NCBI GenBank assembly: GCA_029783825.1
Contig: JAREIK010001468.1
Span: 3,828,261 to 3,892,260 of the forward strand
DNA: 64,000 nucleotides
Direction of reading: 5' to 3'
Origin: Sapria himalayana
Lineage: Eukaryota > Streptophyta > Magnoliopsida > Malpighiales > Rafflesiaceae
The position numbers and the translations under genes were made by a program. The notes beneath the pieces are model-generated. The model was not told the origin of the DNA and ran no database searches. It worked only from the letters and a program-made list of their open reading frames with translations. Shown here piece by piece: positions 42,190 through 53,900 of the stretch; position 1 is the first letter of the stretch; each line of letters opens with the position of its first letter.

Positions 42190-42490
42190 AGACCTAATTA
42201 CAATTATGAGTCTTCCGATTAGATTTTTGTTGATCTTCATTGACTCGCTTCATATACCACAATGATTTCAGGAGTGAAGATACGACCAAATTAATTATGA
42301 TCATGGATATTTTGATTAAATTTTTGATGGAATATAGGATAGTTAGTATTATGCAAACCTACTTTTAGTATGTTTATTATAGGATTCTTAGGTTTACAAG
42401 TAGGAATGACATGTAAGACATATGTTGTTATCTGATTATGCCTGATATATGTGTATGATGAAGATCATAGGTTTGATGAGTAGTAAGAGA
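42190..42490 (+). pseudogene. hAT transposase fragment
   Basis: Decayed frames (FLMEYRIVSIMQTYF, then RFTSRNDM) match the corresponding part of the transposase remnant at 34660-34830 (FLVDQRVVRIMKTYF, then SISKNDI). Only this middle block is present, between the microsatellite cluster and the copia fragment. Confidence 0.6.
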
Positions 42491-42499
42491 CTCATATAT

Positions 42500-43622
42500 G
42501 ACATGGCCAACAAATGTTCATGACCTCAAGTGTACCTTTTATAATTTTTATCATCTCATTCTCAATGTGGGTTTTACACCCAAGACTCTAATTTTCCCAG
42601 AAACAATAGAATTTTTTTCAAGTATATTACATATCATACCTCTTGAATGGTATGAACCATACCATCAACCATTTTTATTTTGATTGTACCAATACCAATA
42701 ATATAAAAAGCATGATCATCACTCATGTGCACATAACCTCATGAGATTGGTTCATATTTGTGAAACCAATCTTTTCGAGATTTCATGTGCTTCAAAGTTC
42801 ATGAGTTTAGCAACCATACATCACCAAACTTCTTTCTGCTCTCAATTATTGTTGTTACCTTACTATATAAAATATTGCCATTATCATTGATAATTGCAAT
42901 ATTTTCTTGAGTATTTGACAACTCATCATCTCCACTCTTTTTCTTAAAGCAACAATCTTTTTTAAAGTGTCATTTATTAATATAATGATATCCCTTAATA
43001 TTTTTATTACCTTTTGAATTTGATCTACCATAATTCTAACTCTAATTAGGGTCATGCTCTATCGATCTCCCTCATATCACCATTAAAGCTTCTACTTCGT
43101 GTGCATTTGTATATCTATCGTCCTTATTTTTGTGTATGCCTTCTTCTTCTAAGATGGCAGATGTAATACCATTGGAGATTAGACTGTTTATTAGAATATT
43201 GTTCATCAAAATAATGACGAGTTGATCATACAAATCATGTAGACTTTGAAGTATAATTTCAACACGTTCGGTTTCTTCTATTTTATGACCTAACATAGCA
43301 AGTTAAGAAAATAGATTATTCAAAGTATTGATATGATCAGTTACCATAATTGATTCCTTCATTCAACGAGTATAAACTTTTTTCTATAAGAAGATCTTGT
43401 TTGTAAAGTATGAACATCTTGTATAATCTTATAAAAGTATCTCAAATTTCTTTTGCTATATTATGTTCTACCACATCCGATAATACTCAATCAGCCAGTG
43501 TCAAATATAGACCAGTAATCACGTTACTATTCATTACATTTCACTTATCTTCAGAAATCCCAATGATATTTTTTTTAATTAATCTAAGCAATTATCCTTC
43601 TTTAAAATTATCTTAATTTTAA
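42500..43622 (-). pseudogene. Copia gag-protease remnant
   Basis: Read leftward from 43622: a start-like MEN, then EHNIAKEI.DTFIRLYK (about 43440-43490), IEETERVEIILQSLHDLYDQ and ILEEEGIHKNKDD (43288-43100), a basic RGRSNSKGN-type linker, a zinc knuckle reduced to HFKKDC (about 42960-42990), and beyond the protease IIGIGTIKIKMVDGM (42640-42720). Each matches the order in copia gag-pol. The left end stops against the hAT fragment, and a hAT element sits just upstream of the start. Confidence 0.78.
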
Positions 43623-43650
43623 TTTTCCATAATCAAAAATTACTCTCATT

Positions 43651-44099
43651 TAGAGGTGTCAAACATGTCGGCCCGGCACGAGGCACGGCAAGGCACGCTA
43701 CAGTGCCGTGCTCAGGCCCATGTCGGGTGCACCCTCGATACTGGTCATTCCGTGTCGGGCCAAGGAAATTCGGCCCGCATGCCGTGCCAGGCACATCACG
43801 AGAGCCTGGCACGGGGGCACAACATGTGTGACTCGAACCGCCGAAACCCTAAATTTTTTAAAAATTAGGGTTTCGGCCTGACCCAAAGTGAGCCAAACAA
43901 GTGGATTTTAGTCCACGGACCAGTGCTAGGCTTGCCCTCACAAGAACCGTGCCGTGCCAGGCACAGTATAGTACTATAGTAACCAATAATTTTTCTAATT
44001 CAACCCAACCCAATTTTCCAACCCAAGAATAGTGGTTTTCCAGCCCATTTGGGCCTGGAAAACCCAACCCGGCCCGTCCCAGCATGTTTGACACCTCTA
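43651..44099. mobile_element. Non-autonomous hAT element
   Basis: The ends TAGAGGTGTCAAACATGTCG and CATGTTTGACACCTCTA are inverted copies (15+ bp). The target duplication is CTCTCATT (43643-43650) and CTCTCATG (44100-44107), 7 of 8. At 449 bp it is the shortest full copy in the window, GC-rich throughout except for a short AT stretch near 43855. It inserted close to the start of the antisense copia gag. Confidence 0.92.
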
Positions 44100-44107
44100 C
44101 TCTCATG

Positions 44108-44590
44108 AATTTTTATAATTCAAATTTTGCTTTATTTGTTTTGTTTTTACGGTGAATAGTAACCAAGAATAATAATAACTATGTGTCAATACACCAAAAA
44201 AGTTTCCAAGTAAGTAGCTAAAAAATAAAACATGTAATAATAATTTGAAAATAGAAAATTAAACCCTTAAGATAATAAAATAAATAATATAATATAATAA
44301 ATATAAGTTTAAATTGAATTGAGATTGTGATACTTTATAAAAGAGGGAAGCCTTATTTTATTGAAATAAAATCATAAATCCCAAAGATATTTATGATATG
44401 GTCTAGGTGATGTTCCACCAATTCCTTGATGCTACAATAAAAAACTTAAAAAAATTTAAAAAAATAATAATTAAATTAAACTAAAAAACTACATACTGAG
44501 ACAGATATATATCAAATCTAAAGACTAGCATTTTGAAAGAAATCTTGTTCTTATTTGCTTATTAATGCAAGAAATTTTTTGGTAAAAATT
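44108..44590. other. AT-rich DNA between copia fragment and MIR156 segment
   Basis: Probably the leader/LTR side of the antisense copia fragment; no terminal repeats identified. Confidence 0.4.
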
Positions 44591-47220
44591 TAATCAATTC
44601 TTCAGCTTATTATTAGCTAATTTTAACATTATTAACTAAAACTCGTATATGTCAAAATTTTATGTTCTTAAACCAACAGTAATATCTCTTAAAGGTGATC
44701 GATGAACAATTTCCTTACATATTCGTTCTTGTCCAGGTTGTCATTATAGTGGCATCCATTGGATAATAATTGACGCGATTTCCCATTTCCAGCCACTATC
44801 GATAAATGAGAATCAGAGTCTCTATTCCTCCCGCATCATCACTTTTACATAAGTGATTCCATAAAGTTTTCTTATTTAAGTTGCAGTTCGTTAGTAGCCG
44901 ACCACTGTAACGGAGAGAATTTGGGACTAGTGAGGGGTGTGGGATCATGGTGATGACAGAAGATAGAGAGCACTAGTGATGATCTGCAGAGTCTTGCGCT
45001 GCACATCCTATCATTGGTGCTCTCCATCTTCTGTCCGTCCATAAAATTACGGCCTCACCCTTTCTTCTTCTTCTTCTCTCCTCTCTCAAAACTCTCTCTC
45101 TCTCTCTATCGCTCTCTCTCGTATTCTCTCTCAATCCAGTGTTGAGCTTGCGCCCTATAACCGATTTGTTGTGGAGACCATGCTTACCTTCCCATTTTAT
45201 CTCCATGCATGTCAGTTTAAGATTAACTCCTGTTGAGTCTAGAACAGACATTCTCCAAACAAATGGGTATTGCTTTATTTAATTTTTAATTGATAAAATA
45301 CACTACTCTTCGTTTTTTATAATAAAAAGATTTGACGTGAGATGATACTGAGCATTTTTGGTATGTTTCGTTCTGTAAATTCACCAAAATATTTAAGTTA
45401 TCACAGGGTATGAGTGTGACTCGTGGAACCCATTTTCACTATTTCGAACTGTTTTGTTAATTCCAATGAATGTGGGAAAATGCGGCTGTCTATGTTGAAG
45501 TTGTCCAGGCATGCACAGAGCCCTCGGGCCTCGGGCAATCATTATCTGAGGAGAATCGTGCCATCAATGACAAGGCTATTGAAGAAGAGTTTGAATTTGA
45601 TTTATTCTGTTATACTCAGTAGGCCTCCAAGCTGTTTTAAAATAATTTTTTTTGATATGTTGCCAAAAATGATTTTAATGTATTTGTTGTTTAGCATATT
45701 GGGAATTACTCAATTATTGAGAAATAAATAATTCACAAGACACTAATATATCTCCACCAATATATCTCCGAAATATCCTTAAATTCTAAGTATCAATATA
45801 TTAATCTTGACCAATGTATCTATCTTTGATTGATGATCATATACAAATATACACTGATATATTTTCGATATATCTAATATATGTGTAAAATCCAAGTACC
45901 GATATATCTATTGTAACCGATATTGTAATCATTGCTCATGAAAATGGCACCACGACTATAATATATAGCTAGGGTCTTGGGGTTGGAGAATGAAAAGGGC
46001 ATCACCCTATAATATCTAGCATCCTAGGGTGAATACATCTAGCTTCTAATAGCTGAACTGCCATAATGTTGTTTCTTGTAGGTGTAAGCTATGTAGATAG
46101 TAATGGCTTGTATGGTGGCTTAGGCGCCAATATAAGCGTAACATATGTATCTTATACCATTATATTGTCTACATATATAGATGCATGTAAGTAAGTATAT
46201 AAATCTTATTTTTTTGTAAGATAGGCCTATTTTCATATTTATAAATGTTATCATTATTAAATTATTTTATCTAAAAAAGATACTATTACTTAAATTTGTT
46301 AAAACATTGACTTCTATCACAAATATAATAAAAACAATTTATAAATGAAATAAATTTTATCATTCATAAAATGGAATCTACCTAATCGTTCATAAAAATA
46401 ATTTTTTGAATTAAATGATGATACAAAAATATATAAAATTATGCTTTTGTACGCTAATTAAAAACATAATTAAGAAATCAATTATCAAAATTTAGCTTTA
46501 CATTTTTAATGCATTTTGGAAGAAATATGAATGAGGCAATTCACATGTACAACATTCTTTTGGACCCAATCATTCATCACATTGGTACCCATTTCAGATG
46601 CTTTTGTTATGGATGTCAATGTGAGCTATCATAGTTAGACTATCATGAATAACATCGTACGTGAAAATTTATGCTACTCAATACACATGGGAAGAAGTAT
46701 TGTGAAATTTAATATTCATCTTGTGTATATCACTTTTGTAAGCCTCTTTGGCATTACATTCCTTCATTTGATTATACAAGAACATAACATTTAATTACTC
46801 ACAGTCTTTAAGATCATGGTAGATTGGTCCCATGTGAGAGTGGATCTAGGGTAATAATATATTATCGTTGCAAGGCAAATATCAACACCAAAACCCTATG
46901 AAACATTTATTATAAGTGAAAATAAAGAGAAAAAAGATCTAATCTTAAGAAATTCAAATTGCATGTAACTATTACAATTTCATATTATTCAATAAATAGT
47001 ATCTTGGCTTTATATGAACTAAATACATGTTTTTCTCATTCCATTGGGCATAGTTGGTTAGCAACATCAAACATTAATATTTCATTTTATTCGTAAAGAT
47101 ATCAATCCAATCTTGAACCATTGTAGGATTAGAAAATTGAAATGCTCTTCTTTGTCTTTTTGATCAATATTTAAAACAAGTTCTTATCAAATCAAAAAAC
47201 AATAGGAATTCAAAAATGAT
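44591..47220 (+). repeat. MIR156 segmental duplication, copy 2
   Basis: Partner of 29801-31860, about 14.8 kb away in direct orientation. Private to this copy are a CT-rich tract after the hairpin (about 45060-45135) and a block of TATATC-rich sequence (about 45745-45935) like a decayed MITE, followed by about 250 bp without a match in copy 1. Confidence 0.86.
44947..45042 (+). ncRNA. MIR156: MIR156/157-family miRNA precursor, copy 2
   Basis: The 5' arm contains TGACAGAAGATAGAGAGCAC (44954-44973), identical to the 20-nt core of the known miR157 sequence. The 3' arm (45010-45035) pairs with it; the only mismatch in the duplex is A.C at miRNA position 12 (44965/45025). The stem continues with T:G and G:U wobbles to about 44980. 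The lower stem ATGG/CCAT (44947-44950/45039-45042) is conserved with copy 1. The expected role is repression of SPL transcription factors in the vegetative phase-change pathway. Both miRNA arm and strand are canonical. The short open frame on the opposite strand (44973-45251) is a shadow. Confidence 0.92.
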
Positions 47221-49490
47221 AGCAATTGATGGGACTTGTGATGATGATGTGATGCACTTCACATCTTCTATAAAGAGGAATGAATACATCCATAATCTCC
47301 AAAGAGACACAAGTGGATCTCAAACTTATGCACCTCACCATTTGGTGTCACATGCGATACTAATTATTGAAATTATTTAGGTTGAATATATTATGCAAAA
47401 TAGAAGTTGATTATCATGATAGTTTCTTTATCGTGCCTATAATTGGCTTCTATTTAAATGTAAATATAATTTTAATATTCCATTTCAAATTTTAATGAAT
47501 ATAAAAATTTTAAAAATAAAAATTACAATAAAATTTATTTACAGACTTATTAATTCTTTTTGTTAAATAACATTAGAAATAAACATTATAGGATTTTGTT
47601 TGACTACTTAAGTCGACATGTCATATTGGAATTGATAGTGTAACATCGATACAATAAGTAACATAAATAGCTACAAGGTGATTGAAATCACTTTAATGAA
47701 TTAATGTTTCAATGACTACATTGAGAGGAACTCAGATTGTTTCTTTGTTGGCACTCAAACTATCTAACTTTTGGGGTTATTTATATTATTTTTATGATAC
47801 ATTTGTATTGAATCTGAGCTTAAAATAAAAAAAAAATCACTGAATTATTATTTTATGGAATTTAATGAATAATTGTGAAATCATATTTTAACCTAGTAGA
47901 ACTTGTAGACTTGGTGGAAAATTGAGGTGTAGGGTAGAATACAACAATATGAGAATGTCATGACATTTTCAATATCACGATTTGGTTACACAAGAACATA
48001 CTTGTTGAGAAGCCGCAACATTCTTTCTTGGTCGCTACTCTACAAATAAGTCTTGAAAATCATTGCATATTGTGCAGCATATTCTCCATGGTTGTCACAT
48101 TACCTTTAGTCTTTGCTACATTAGTTTTTAAACATAATTTTAGTCATGATATTATTTTTATGTCGTGACAGTGTCTCACTAATAAAAGAAGTTGTTCAAT
48201 GTTTTTAGTATTATGGCATACTTATTATAGAATTAAAATCACATAACATCAAATGATTTTTAATCGTGACAAAAATTTCAAGCTATGACTATTTATTCTA
48301 GAAAGAAACTTCCTTAGTCATGATATTCTTATTACCGTGACTTTGTATTCTAGAAATTAATTTTCTATGTCATAATATTCTTATCATCATGATCATTTCC
48401 TTCATAGAAAAAGTTATTAGTCATTGTATTCTTGCCATTGTGACTTTATCATTTAGAGAAGAAATTCATTTGTAATGACATTCTTGCCATTGTGACTATT
48501 TATTCTAGAGAATAATTATCTCAGTATTAGTATTTCATTTCCTCTACAACTTCTCGCTCCATAAAAGATTCAAAGAAATGATAAAGTTATGGTTTCAACC
48601 TAAGTCATAACTTCCAGCTTGAAGAGTCATATAGTAACTCAATGGGACTTTAATGATAAAAAAATGAGGACTTAGAAGAAAACAAAAAAAAAGAAGAGAT
48701 TTGGATTTATATGCTACATCCATGAAAGTCCTAGGAAATATGATTTCCAACCCCTAATTTAAAACAAATTCAAGTTGAACACAAGTAAAAATTAATTAGA
48801 AACTAGGCTTGAGACCTAGATACTCGTATCGGCTATCACTAGGTACAATGTACCTAGTGATAGTAGATAATTATTTTTATCCCAATATTAGGCTAAATAA
48901 AATTTTGGGATTGGTTTGTGTATATGTGTATGATAATTATTTTTATATAAACTAGAGGTATGGCAATGTTATGTTTTGGATGTTGTCATGTTCATGAATA
49001 TTAATGTTATTTAGAACAAATATTTAGGATTTCACTCTAACTACCTAACATAGATTTATGCATGTTAGTTATGATAGACGTTGATGCGTAAGTTAGAAGA
49101 CACTCTCAATATTTGATCCAAAGGAAGTAACAATGCCTTTACTCTTATCTCACAAGATGAATCTATGTGTCAAAATTCTTAATTTATGTAATTTTAATTG
49201 AAGCGAATATGATGCTCACGAAGTCATGATGATAATATTATATTCACATCAATCTTCCCTTCATTCTTCAATTGAGCATAACATTATCCCAATATTAAAA
49301 AAATATCATCATACACAAAGAAGTAGTCAATCATAGAGTCTAAGTATTTATATTAGACCTAAGTTTATCTTCTCAATTTGAGCAGTATTTAGTTTACTAT
49401 TTGTTAATTAAATTATTTATACAATCTCTATGAGATCGATATTTAGACTCACAACTATTTTATTATTTGTATGACTCACATACTCACAGA
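47221..49490. other. AT-rich intergenic DNA
   Basis: No gene recognised. Contains the 52-bp tandem repeat at 48264-48524. Confidence 0.5.
48264..48524. repeat. ~52-bp tandem repeat, five diverged units
   Basis: Units begin at about 48264, 48318, 48370, 48421 and 48473, with consensus TCATGATATTCTTGCCATTG followed by TGACT..TATTCTAGA.AA. Lengths are 51-54 bp. Units 4 and 5 are most alike. Subterminal arrays of this kind occur in CACTA elements, but no CACTA ends were found. Confidence 0.82.
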
Positions 49491-49499
49491 TTCCTATTA

Positions 49500-51000
49500 G
49501 ATGAAATCAATCATCCAATTAGCTTTTTGGTGTCATTTCACAAACAAGTTTTTTCATTATAACAAAGTTGCAACTTCTCTTAACCATGCTCTAGAATTTC
49601 AAGAGTACTACAAGGGTATTTGATTTGAATTATATGAAATACACCCACGTCATCCTTATATGATCATCCACAATCAACATAAAGTAGTTATTTACCTACA
49701 ATAGATATGATTGACATTGGTCTACAAATGTCAGTGTGGAGCAAGTAAAGTACTATGGATAATATGTAGGCAATCCCTTTTGGAAATGATTATTTGGACT
49801 ATTTTAATATTGCATAATTACCATAGATTGAGGTTGGGGTTTCAATTTTGATGGTAACTCTGAAACTATTTTTTTTAATTGAAGGGATTCAAACTCTTGT
49901 GATTTAGGTGTCCTAGAGGCTTGATTATTGCACTACTTGCATTTTCAGGTTGAGTCAATCTCAGAAATAAGATTGACAGGACAACTTCTACTTTTGGACA
50001 TTTCAATTCTTTAGAGATTGTTGCTGGCTTCTTTGTTTATTATATTAGAATGAATTATCTTCAAAAACTAACTTGTACCCTTTCTAAATTAATGTTCATA
50101 CACTCACTAGGTTTTGATCCAAATCAGGTACAAGTAATACTTCATCAATAAATTGCTCTTTAGTTGGTGTGGATACCCTTAATTTTCCCTTTTCATCTAC
50201 TACTACAAAATATCTATTTCCCATCTTGACTTGTGAACTTATAGAGTGTAAGTTCAAAAATAATTTTTTATTTCCCGACATGTGATTTGAGCATCTACTA
50301 TTTATGAACCAAAATCTGAATGATTCAATGCCTAATGAATTGTAGATGTGTAGAATATGTTTTCTTCTAGTAACTTTTCTTCTATACAATTTACTTATTG
50401 CAAACTTCTATATCTACAATCTTTTGATAAGCATTCTATTTATTTGCAGTTATAACATTGAGGTTTTCTATTGTACAAGCATTCTTTCTCCAAGTGATTG
50501 TTTCTTCTTGCATATATTGCAAGAGATTGAATAATAATCCTATGTGATGGATGTGTTTCTACTAGCATTGTTTCTCTCTCTTTCTCTATCTCTTTATCTC
50601 TCTTAATTGAAATTTCTGATTGATTTCTAGTTGATTTCTTATTGTCTTCTTGAGTCTTTCCCATTGATGAATTAATTTTGAGGTTGGATTGAATAGTTGC
50701 TTCAATTGAATTATCTGCATACCTTAGTAATATTTGTTCAAAAGATTTCAGTAAGCTTAGAAATTCTTGCGAGCAGAGTAGAGATGGTGGATTTCCCTAC
50801 ACTCATTAGTCTCATATATGATTTTTTTTCAATGATTCAATCTATGAGAAAATATATCTTTTTAAATAAATGGCACATAAAATATTCCTTAATAGTTAAA
50901 CTAAACAAATTATCATTAATTATAAAATCATTGGTTGTCCATAATAATATAATCTTAAAAATAATAAAAAAAAAACTCTCTTTTGGTAGGAATCATAACC
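49500..51000 (-). pseudogene. Copia gag-protease-integrase remnant
   Basis: Leftward from about 51000: a gag C-terminal block (EFLSLLKSFEQ near 50750), a polar linker, two zinc-knuckle pieces (HLEKECLYNR and QCYNCK, 50440-50520), then the protease (FWFINSRCSNHMSGNKKLF, 50320-50270; the usual catalytic D of DSG reads N-S-R) followed by FIDEVLLVPDLDQNLVSV. Further left, after stops, an integrase core block NNYFMLIVDDH.RMTWVYF (about 49630-49700) holds the first catalytic aspartate region. The rest of pol is absent. Confidence 0.8.
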
Positions 51001-51004
51001 TGTA

Positions 51005-52899
51005 ACACCATCCTTTCGTAGGCATTTTAAATCTCCTACTAATGGTGCTAAGTACATATCAATATCATTTCTATTTTGTCACAATCTTGATATTGACAAT
51101 ATCATAAATTTCCTCTTGATGCACAACCAATGTGGAAGGTTAGAGGTGATGACTATGATAATCCAAAAACTATGCATATTTTTGAGGGAACTATGACGAT
51201 TGAATTCATCTTTTAAAATTTTTCTAGGCTGCCAACTTAGGCCAAGGATGATCAACTAGCATTGAAGTGGGTTTTTGTGTGGGTGATGTAGTTTGCCATC
51301 AAATTTTTTTTTCTATATGCCAAATAAGTTAATTTAGCTATTTATGAAGATTAAAATACCCTCTTAAACTTTGGTATATGTGGGAAATATCATAATACTT
51401 GTCTATAGACTTATTTACTATTCTTAATACCATTTTTAGCTTCATATATATAAACAATTTTCTCATTAGATAATAAGCAACATATCTTATATTAATTAAA
51501 GTTTCTCAAAAAAAAATATCGTTTGACCACCCAATCCATGAATTCAAATTATACAATTTAACTAATAAAGATATTTTTGCAAATTTTAAGTAACCTGAGT
51601 ATAATGGTTTTTCACCATCACCGAGTAATTTCTCAAAGATTATGAATCATTTATTCAATTATCATATGCAAATGTATCATTTTAATTCTTCTTAGTACAT
51701 AACAAAAATAAAATTATTATAAGGTTATGTTTTCTTGAATGGTTGTTTGTTATTAGGTGATGTTTTTACATGTCAATAAAGTGAATAACATGTTTGGTAT
51801 CTTTGCTCAAATACCTTTGCTCAAATACCTTTGCTCGACATCAAATAAAATTTTGAATCACAAAATTTTGTTTGGAATTTGAAAAAAAATTTGCAACTCT
51901 TTATATACTCTATAGATCTTCTATTTTGACAAACATGTTTATTGCATAATTTAAGTTTAAACAAAATGAATACTTAAACAACAAAAGATACGTAGAGCAA
52001 ATTCGAATGAATATTATTCATTGAAAACACCCATGTATTGTAATCCTTAATGATTTTCTCTCATAGCATACAAAGATCCATAAATATGTGCTATAAGTAG
52101 AAAAACATTATCTAAAGCATATTAAATGACTACAATTTAAATTATTTTATATTATTGCATGAAATAAAGAAAAGTTGTCAGAAATGTATCTCATAGATTC
52201 TACCTTACAATAGCAAAGCTTAACAAAAAAAAAAAAAATAAGACCATTTCGCAAGAAAATATCTTTACCAAAAAATTTAAAAATTAAATTCTTGTTAATT
52301 TTTGTGAATAGCATAAATGAAATGATGATAACAGATATGAAAAAATTGTCTAACATGAAATGAATAATACTGAGAGATGATGTTGAATGTGAAATAAACA
52401 TCTTCTCACACAATGCTACAACACTCATTATGGTTCAATACACACACAACAATGTAAATAACTCACTACACACACAACACAATAAACACAACAAAAAATA
52501 CACTTATAAAAACTTAATGCACACAAAAAGTTACTATCACATGTCACATATTCATGTGATGTACAATAAAAATTTCAAAACAAAAGATTTTATCCTTCAA
52601 AATTTTTCATCATGTACAATAAAAAGTTACTACCCATATAGAATCATAGATCTCCAACCATACACCACACCATGTAAACACCCAAAATAACCACGAGATT
52701 TGATCCAAATTAAATAACATTCTAGTATGTAAATAACAAAAACTTTATTCATGTGACATTCATAGTATGTGAGAGATGCTTGAAAGAGTTATTAAAAAAA
52801 AATGATCCAAGCATTTTTTTTCTTTATTTTTATTGTTTTTATTTTTGTTTTTTTTTTAATTTAAATCTAAGTTGAAATGAAACTCGATTTTCCCACCTC
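51005..52899. other. AT-rich intergenic DNA
   Basis: A three-fold 14-bp repeat (TACCTTTGCTCAAA-like) lies at 51802-51840. The plus strand at 52430-52690 is G-poor and CA-rich. No gene recognised. Confidence 0.5.
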
Positions 52900-53051
52900 A
52901 GGAAGACCCAATAGGTTCAAAAAAATAGGGGTATATTGTCACAACTTTAAAAAAGCTTATTAATTAGGAAGACCCAATAGGTTCAAAAAAATAGGGGTAT
53001 ATTGTCACAACTTTAAAAAAGCTTATTAATTAGGAAGACCCAATAGGTTCA
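52900..53051. repeat. Perfect 66-bp tandem repeat, 2.3 copies
   Basis: Units at 52900-52965 and 52966-53031 are identical by eye, followed by the first 20 bases of a third (AGGAAGACCCAATAGGTTCA at 53032-53051). Identity over the full unit implies a recent duplication or slippage. Confidence 0.95.
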
Positions 53052-53879
53052 ATATAATTCTTCAATAAATAAGAAGTTGTAGATAGAGTTGCTTATTAAT
53101 TAGAGTAATGTTGATAGTATTTTAAATACCATGAATATGACTTTCCTCTAATATCAATATTATACTATATTTTATATGATGACTCATTTTCATAATGCTA
53201 ATACTGTTGTTGTATGTAAAGCCTATATATATAGTGTTTGGTTGAACTTTGCATCTAGAAACTTTTGGATGTTAATCAACCTAGCTTCATTCTAAATTTG
53301 TTTTTTTCATTCAAAATTATCATCTCTACTCCTAAGTGATTACAATCCTAAATGAAGTCTTAGAAAATGAGGATCATCTCATGTTTCTGCAAGTAAAAGT
53401 GAATAGCATAAAATTCTGTTTTGGATATCTTTATATAGTTTATCTTTATCATAACCATATTGAAAGTTATTATTTGCAAATTTCATTTCATACAATTTGA
53501 AAATAATCACATTTATCATAGCGTAGATAAATTTAATTTGTAAAGTGCATTTTTTTAATAAAATATAAAATACTTGTGGCATGATTATCAAAAAAAAAAA
53601 AAACTTGTCAATTTCATTTTTTCTTAATCCTCTTTTTAGAATGATCGGAGAAAACATTGGCAAGTATCATGCTTTAGTGTACCACACTTAATTCACTCAT
53701 TCAAAAACAATTTTCTCTTTATGTTGATATATATTTTTCCACATTAAATAGCATGTTAAAGTCTTAATTAACAAGTTTTTTTTATTTAATTGGTTAGTAC
53801 AATGATCCAAATAGCATGTGGGTGATTGTTTTTTATTTCTCTTTTATGCTATCCTATTACTCTATTCATGTATGTGTGC

Positions 53880-53900
53880 ACACACACACACACACACACA
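53880..53900. repeat. (CA)n microsatellite
   Basis: About ten CA units. Confidence 0.95.

Noticed and set aside
44973..45251. 92-codon minus-strand frame over the MIR156 copy 2 region
   Set aside because: Its arginine/glutamate-rich middle comes from the CT-rich tract read in reverse, and copy 1 does not keep the frame.
48264..48524. CRISPR-like direct repeats
   Set aside because: The units are contiguous and diverged, without unique spacers, and the genome is that of a plant.
52430..52690. 86-codon plus-strand frame rich in His, Asn, Thr and Tyr
   Set aside because: Composition follows the CA-rich, G-poor strand; no domain or start context supports a gene.
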